This document shows, piece after piece, positions 5,034 through 6,452 of a stretch of 6,452 nucleotides of DNA. Source of the stretch: Acidobacteriota bacterium (GTDB taxonomy: Bacteria > Acidobacteriota > Terriglobia > Terriglobales > Acidobacteriaceae); contig QHZV01000399.1 of assembly GCA_003224785.1 (NCBI GenBank), forward strand, positions 1-6,452, in the 5' to 3' direction. The notes beneath the pieces were generated by a model. It worked only from the letters and a program-made list of their open reading frames with translations. It searched no databases and was not told the DNA's origin. Made by a program: the position numbers and the translations under genes. Each line of letters begins with the position of its first letter. Position 1 is the stretch's first letter.

Positions 5034-5077
5034 TTTTCTCTGCGTGCTCTGCGTATTCTCGGTGATCTCTGCGGTTA
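5034..5077 (-). repeat. Short repeat ACGCAGAGN between nfeD and slipin
   Basis: On the minus strand, beginning at the TAA stop of nfeD, units of the form ACCGCAGAG, ACCGAGAAT, ACGCAGAGC and ACGCAGAGA follow each other with a nine-base period, apart from a three-base insert (ATC). It belongs to the familiar class of intergenic CGCAGAG repeats that, when translated, give spurious TAEIxENTQ-type peptides. It is not coding here. It sits inside an operon, so the message would carry it between two genes. Confidence 0.7.
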
Positions 5078-6352
5078 AGAGCTCTTTTCGGCGGGTTCCA
5101 CAGTCAGCTCCAACCCGTCGACTTTTCGCACGCGAACTCTCTCGCCGACGGGCACATTGGACGAAGACACTGCATTCCAAATTTCTCCATGAACGAACAC
5201 TTGCCCGGCGGGCGCCAACTCGGTTTGCGCAACTGCCACTTGCCCAATCAAACCTTCAATACCCGTCACTGCCTTGCTCCTACGAGCCCGCAGTGCAATG
5301 GTCATCAGGAAAACTGTGATTGCTCCCAGTGGAATACTCACCGCCAGCGCGGTCGCAAGCTTCACCCTCATTTCGGGTATCGGTGAATCCACGAGCAGTA
5401 GAGCGCCAATTACCAATGTTGCAATGCCACCAACCGCAAGCGCGCCATGGGTTGCGAATTTGGCATCCAGCGCGAACAACGCGAACGAAACGAAAATCAG
5501 TCCGACCGCGGCAAACCGAATCGGCAGAAGATGCAACGCAAACACCGCAAGAACAATAAAGACGATGCCGACCGTTCCCGGCCATACCGCTCCGGGATGA
5601 TTGAATTCGGTATAGAGAGCAAGCGCGCCAATCGCGAGCAACACAAACGCAATATCAGGATCCATGAGGAAACCGAGCACTTGCTCCTTCAAGGTAGGCT
5701 CCAGGAGTTGCTCAGCCTTGCCCATCAGATTCAACGTCATCGAATCTCCGTTGAAGCGCTTAATGGGTTTGGTTGCTATTTGTCGAAATAGATCCTGCTC
5801 GTCTCTTGCGACGTAATTAATCAGGTTTTGCGAGAGGGCTTCGTTTTCGGTAAATGACTTCGATTGCCGGACCGTGCTTTCTGCAATCTCCACATTGCGG
5901 CCGCGTTTTGAAACGAATGAACGCATCAGGGCAGCGGCGTCGTTCATCACCTTCTCGCCCATCGCGCCTTGAATATCTCCACCAAAAGGACCCACGGGAT
6001 GCGCGGCCCCCGTGTTTGTACCGGGCGCCATGGCGGCAACATCGGCGCTTTCGAGAATAAAGAATCCTGCAGAGGCGGCGCGGCTGCCGCTGGGAGTGAC
6101 ATAGATAATCACTGGCACCGGCGACTCGACGATCTTCTGCATGATCTCTCGCATCGAGGTCATCACACCGCCGGGCGTGCTCAGTTCGATCAGAACAGCG
6201 TCTGCTTTGATTGCAGCGGCGTGGTCGAGCGCGCGCTCAATGCGTTCAGCGGTCGCAGCCTGGATGGTGTCGTCCACCACGATCTTCAGGACGTCGGCTG
6301 TGGCGGTTGCAGCGAAAAAGAAAACAAGAAGGACGGGGAAGCACCGACGCAT
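5075..6352 (-). CDS. nfeD: Long-form NfeD: ClpP-class membrane serine protease with C-terminal OB domain
   Basis: A 425-residue inner-membrane protein. A signal peptide (1-19, cut after ATA) precedes a periplasmic ClpP/crotonase-like protease domain (about 20-200). This holds TPGG (59-62) for the oxyanion hole, nucleophile Ser94 in RAASAGFF, GTNTGAAHPV (111-120), and the family stretch NDAAALMRSFVSKRGRN (137-153). The catalytic Lys of archaeal PH1510 aligns with Arg144; I recall Arg being usual in bacterial long forms. Four to five transmembrane helices follow (about 234-355), then the NfeD OB-fold (about 363-420, TGIEGLIGQVAVA to VRVRKVDGLELTVE). Homologues cleave the partner stomatin near its C-terminus. 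The ATG at 6352 is preferred over 6367: GGGAGG lies 7 nt before it and the signal peptide then begins MRRCF. It is the first gene of the nfeD-slipin-SPOR operon. Confidence 0.92.
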   Translation of the reverse strand: MRRCFPVLLVFFFAATATADVLKIVVDDTIQAATAERIERALDHAAAIKADAVLIELSTPGGVMTSMREIMQKIVESPVPVIIYVTPSGSRAASAGFFILESADVAAMAPGTNTGAAHPVGPFGGDIQGAMGEKVMNDAAALMRSFVSKRGRNVEIAESTVRQSKSFTENEALSQNLINYVARDEQDLFRQIATKPIKRFNGDSMTLNLMGKAEQLLEPTLKEQVLGFLMDPDIAFVLLAIGALALYTEFNHPGAVWPGTVGIVFIVLAVFALHLLPIRFAAVGLIFVSFALFALDAKFATHGALAVGGIATLVIGALLLVDSPIPEMRVKLATALAVSIPLGAITVFLMTIALRARRSKAVTGIEGLIGQVAVAQTELAPAGQVFVHGEIWNAVSSSNVPVGERVRVRKVDGLELTVEPAEKSS

Positions 6353-6378
6353 GGTCACACCTCCCATAGTGTGTTTCT

Positions 6379-6407
6379 ATTGTCTCGCAAATTGCGGCGT
6401 TGACCAA
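6379..6407 (-). promoter_or_regulatory. Candidate promoter of the nfeD-slipin-SPOR operon
   Basis: On the minus strand TTGGTC (6407-6402) and GACAAT (6384-6379) are separated by exactly 17 nt. Each hexamer is a moderate match to the housekeeping consensus. Transcription would start near 6371, giving a leader of about 20 nt that includes the GGGAGG site. The remaining bases to 6452 show no further gene or clear signal. Confidence 0.35.
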
Positions 6408-6452
6408 AGGCGTCGACAGAGTTGATGAGGGATTGGGAAGGGCACTCGACGT

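Noticed and set aside
4993..5319. Plus-strand open frame over the nfeD 3' end and CGCAGAG repeat
   Set aside because: Its start is the repeat read backwards (SFLCVLCVFSVISAV-type peptide), a known class of spurious translation, and the rest is antisense to nfeD.
6399..6417. Imperfect inverted repeat GTTGAC / GTCGAC upstream of nfeD
   Set aside because: Six-base arms with one mismatch, too weak to call an operator, and it overlaps the proposed -35.

Overview
The window is a compact piece of bacterial chromosome of moderately high GC. Gene families, start signals and short intergenic repeats fit an Acidobacteriota (Terriglobia/Koribacter-like) genome. This assignment is inferred from family resemblance; no marker gene is present. 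There is no rRNA, tRNA, CRISPR array, transposase or phage gene, and no gene-free stretch exceeds 300 bases.

Layout: (1) 3-1724, minus strand: a carboxy-terminal processing protease (S41) with an extended -10 promoter and a strong intrinsic terminator. (2) 1778-2056, minus: a small glutaredoxin-like protein with a conserved CHLC motif and an odd C-terminus. (3) 2185-3500, plus: a two-gene unit, divergent from the glutaredoxin gene. It holds a short-chain dehydrogenase of the pteridine-reductase-like type and, through a GTGA overlap, an exported PagL-like outer-membrane lipid A deacylase. (4) 3486-3603: a convergent intergenic region filled with heptamer-phased repeats facing each other. (5) 3607-6407, minus: a likely operon of a long-form NfeD membrane protease, a slipin (SPFH) protein and a membrane-anchored SPOR-domain protein. 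The SPOR gene is split by a one-base frameshift in a run of six G.

The common theme is the cell envelope: a periplasmic protease, membrane protease plus stomatin scaffold, peptidoglycan-binding SPOR protein and lipid A remodelling. NfeD and slipin are an established functional pair in other prokaryotes; adding a SPOR protein downstream is the less usual part here.

The most unusual non-coding signals are three. First, a perfect 15-nt complementarity links the leader of the protease mRNA, ending next to its ribosome binding site, to its own terminator arm. Second, short-period repeats sit at or just behind four stop codons. Third, the divergent glutaredoxin and dehydrogenase genes both look leaderless, with -10 motifs 7-8 nt before the ATG. 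I see no clear new multi-gene defence or mobile system here.
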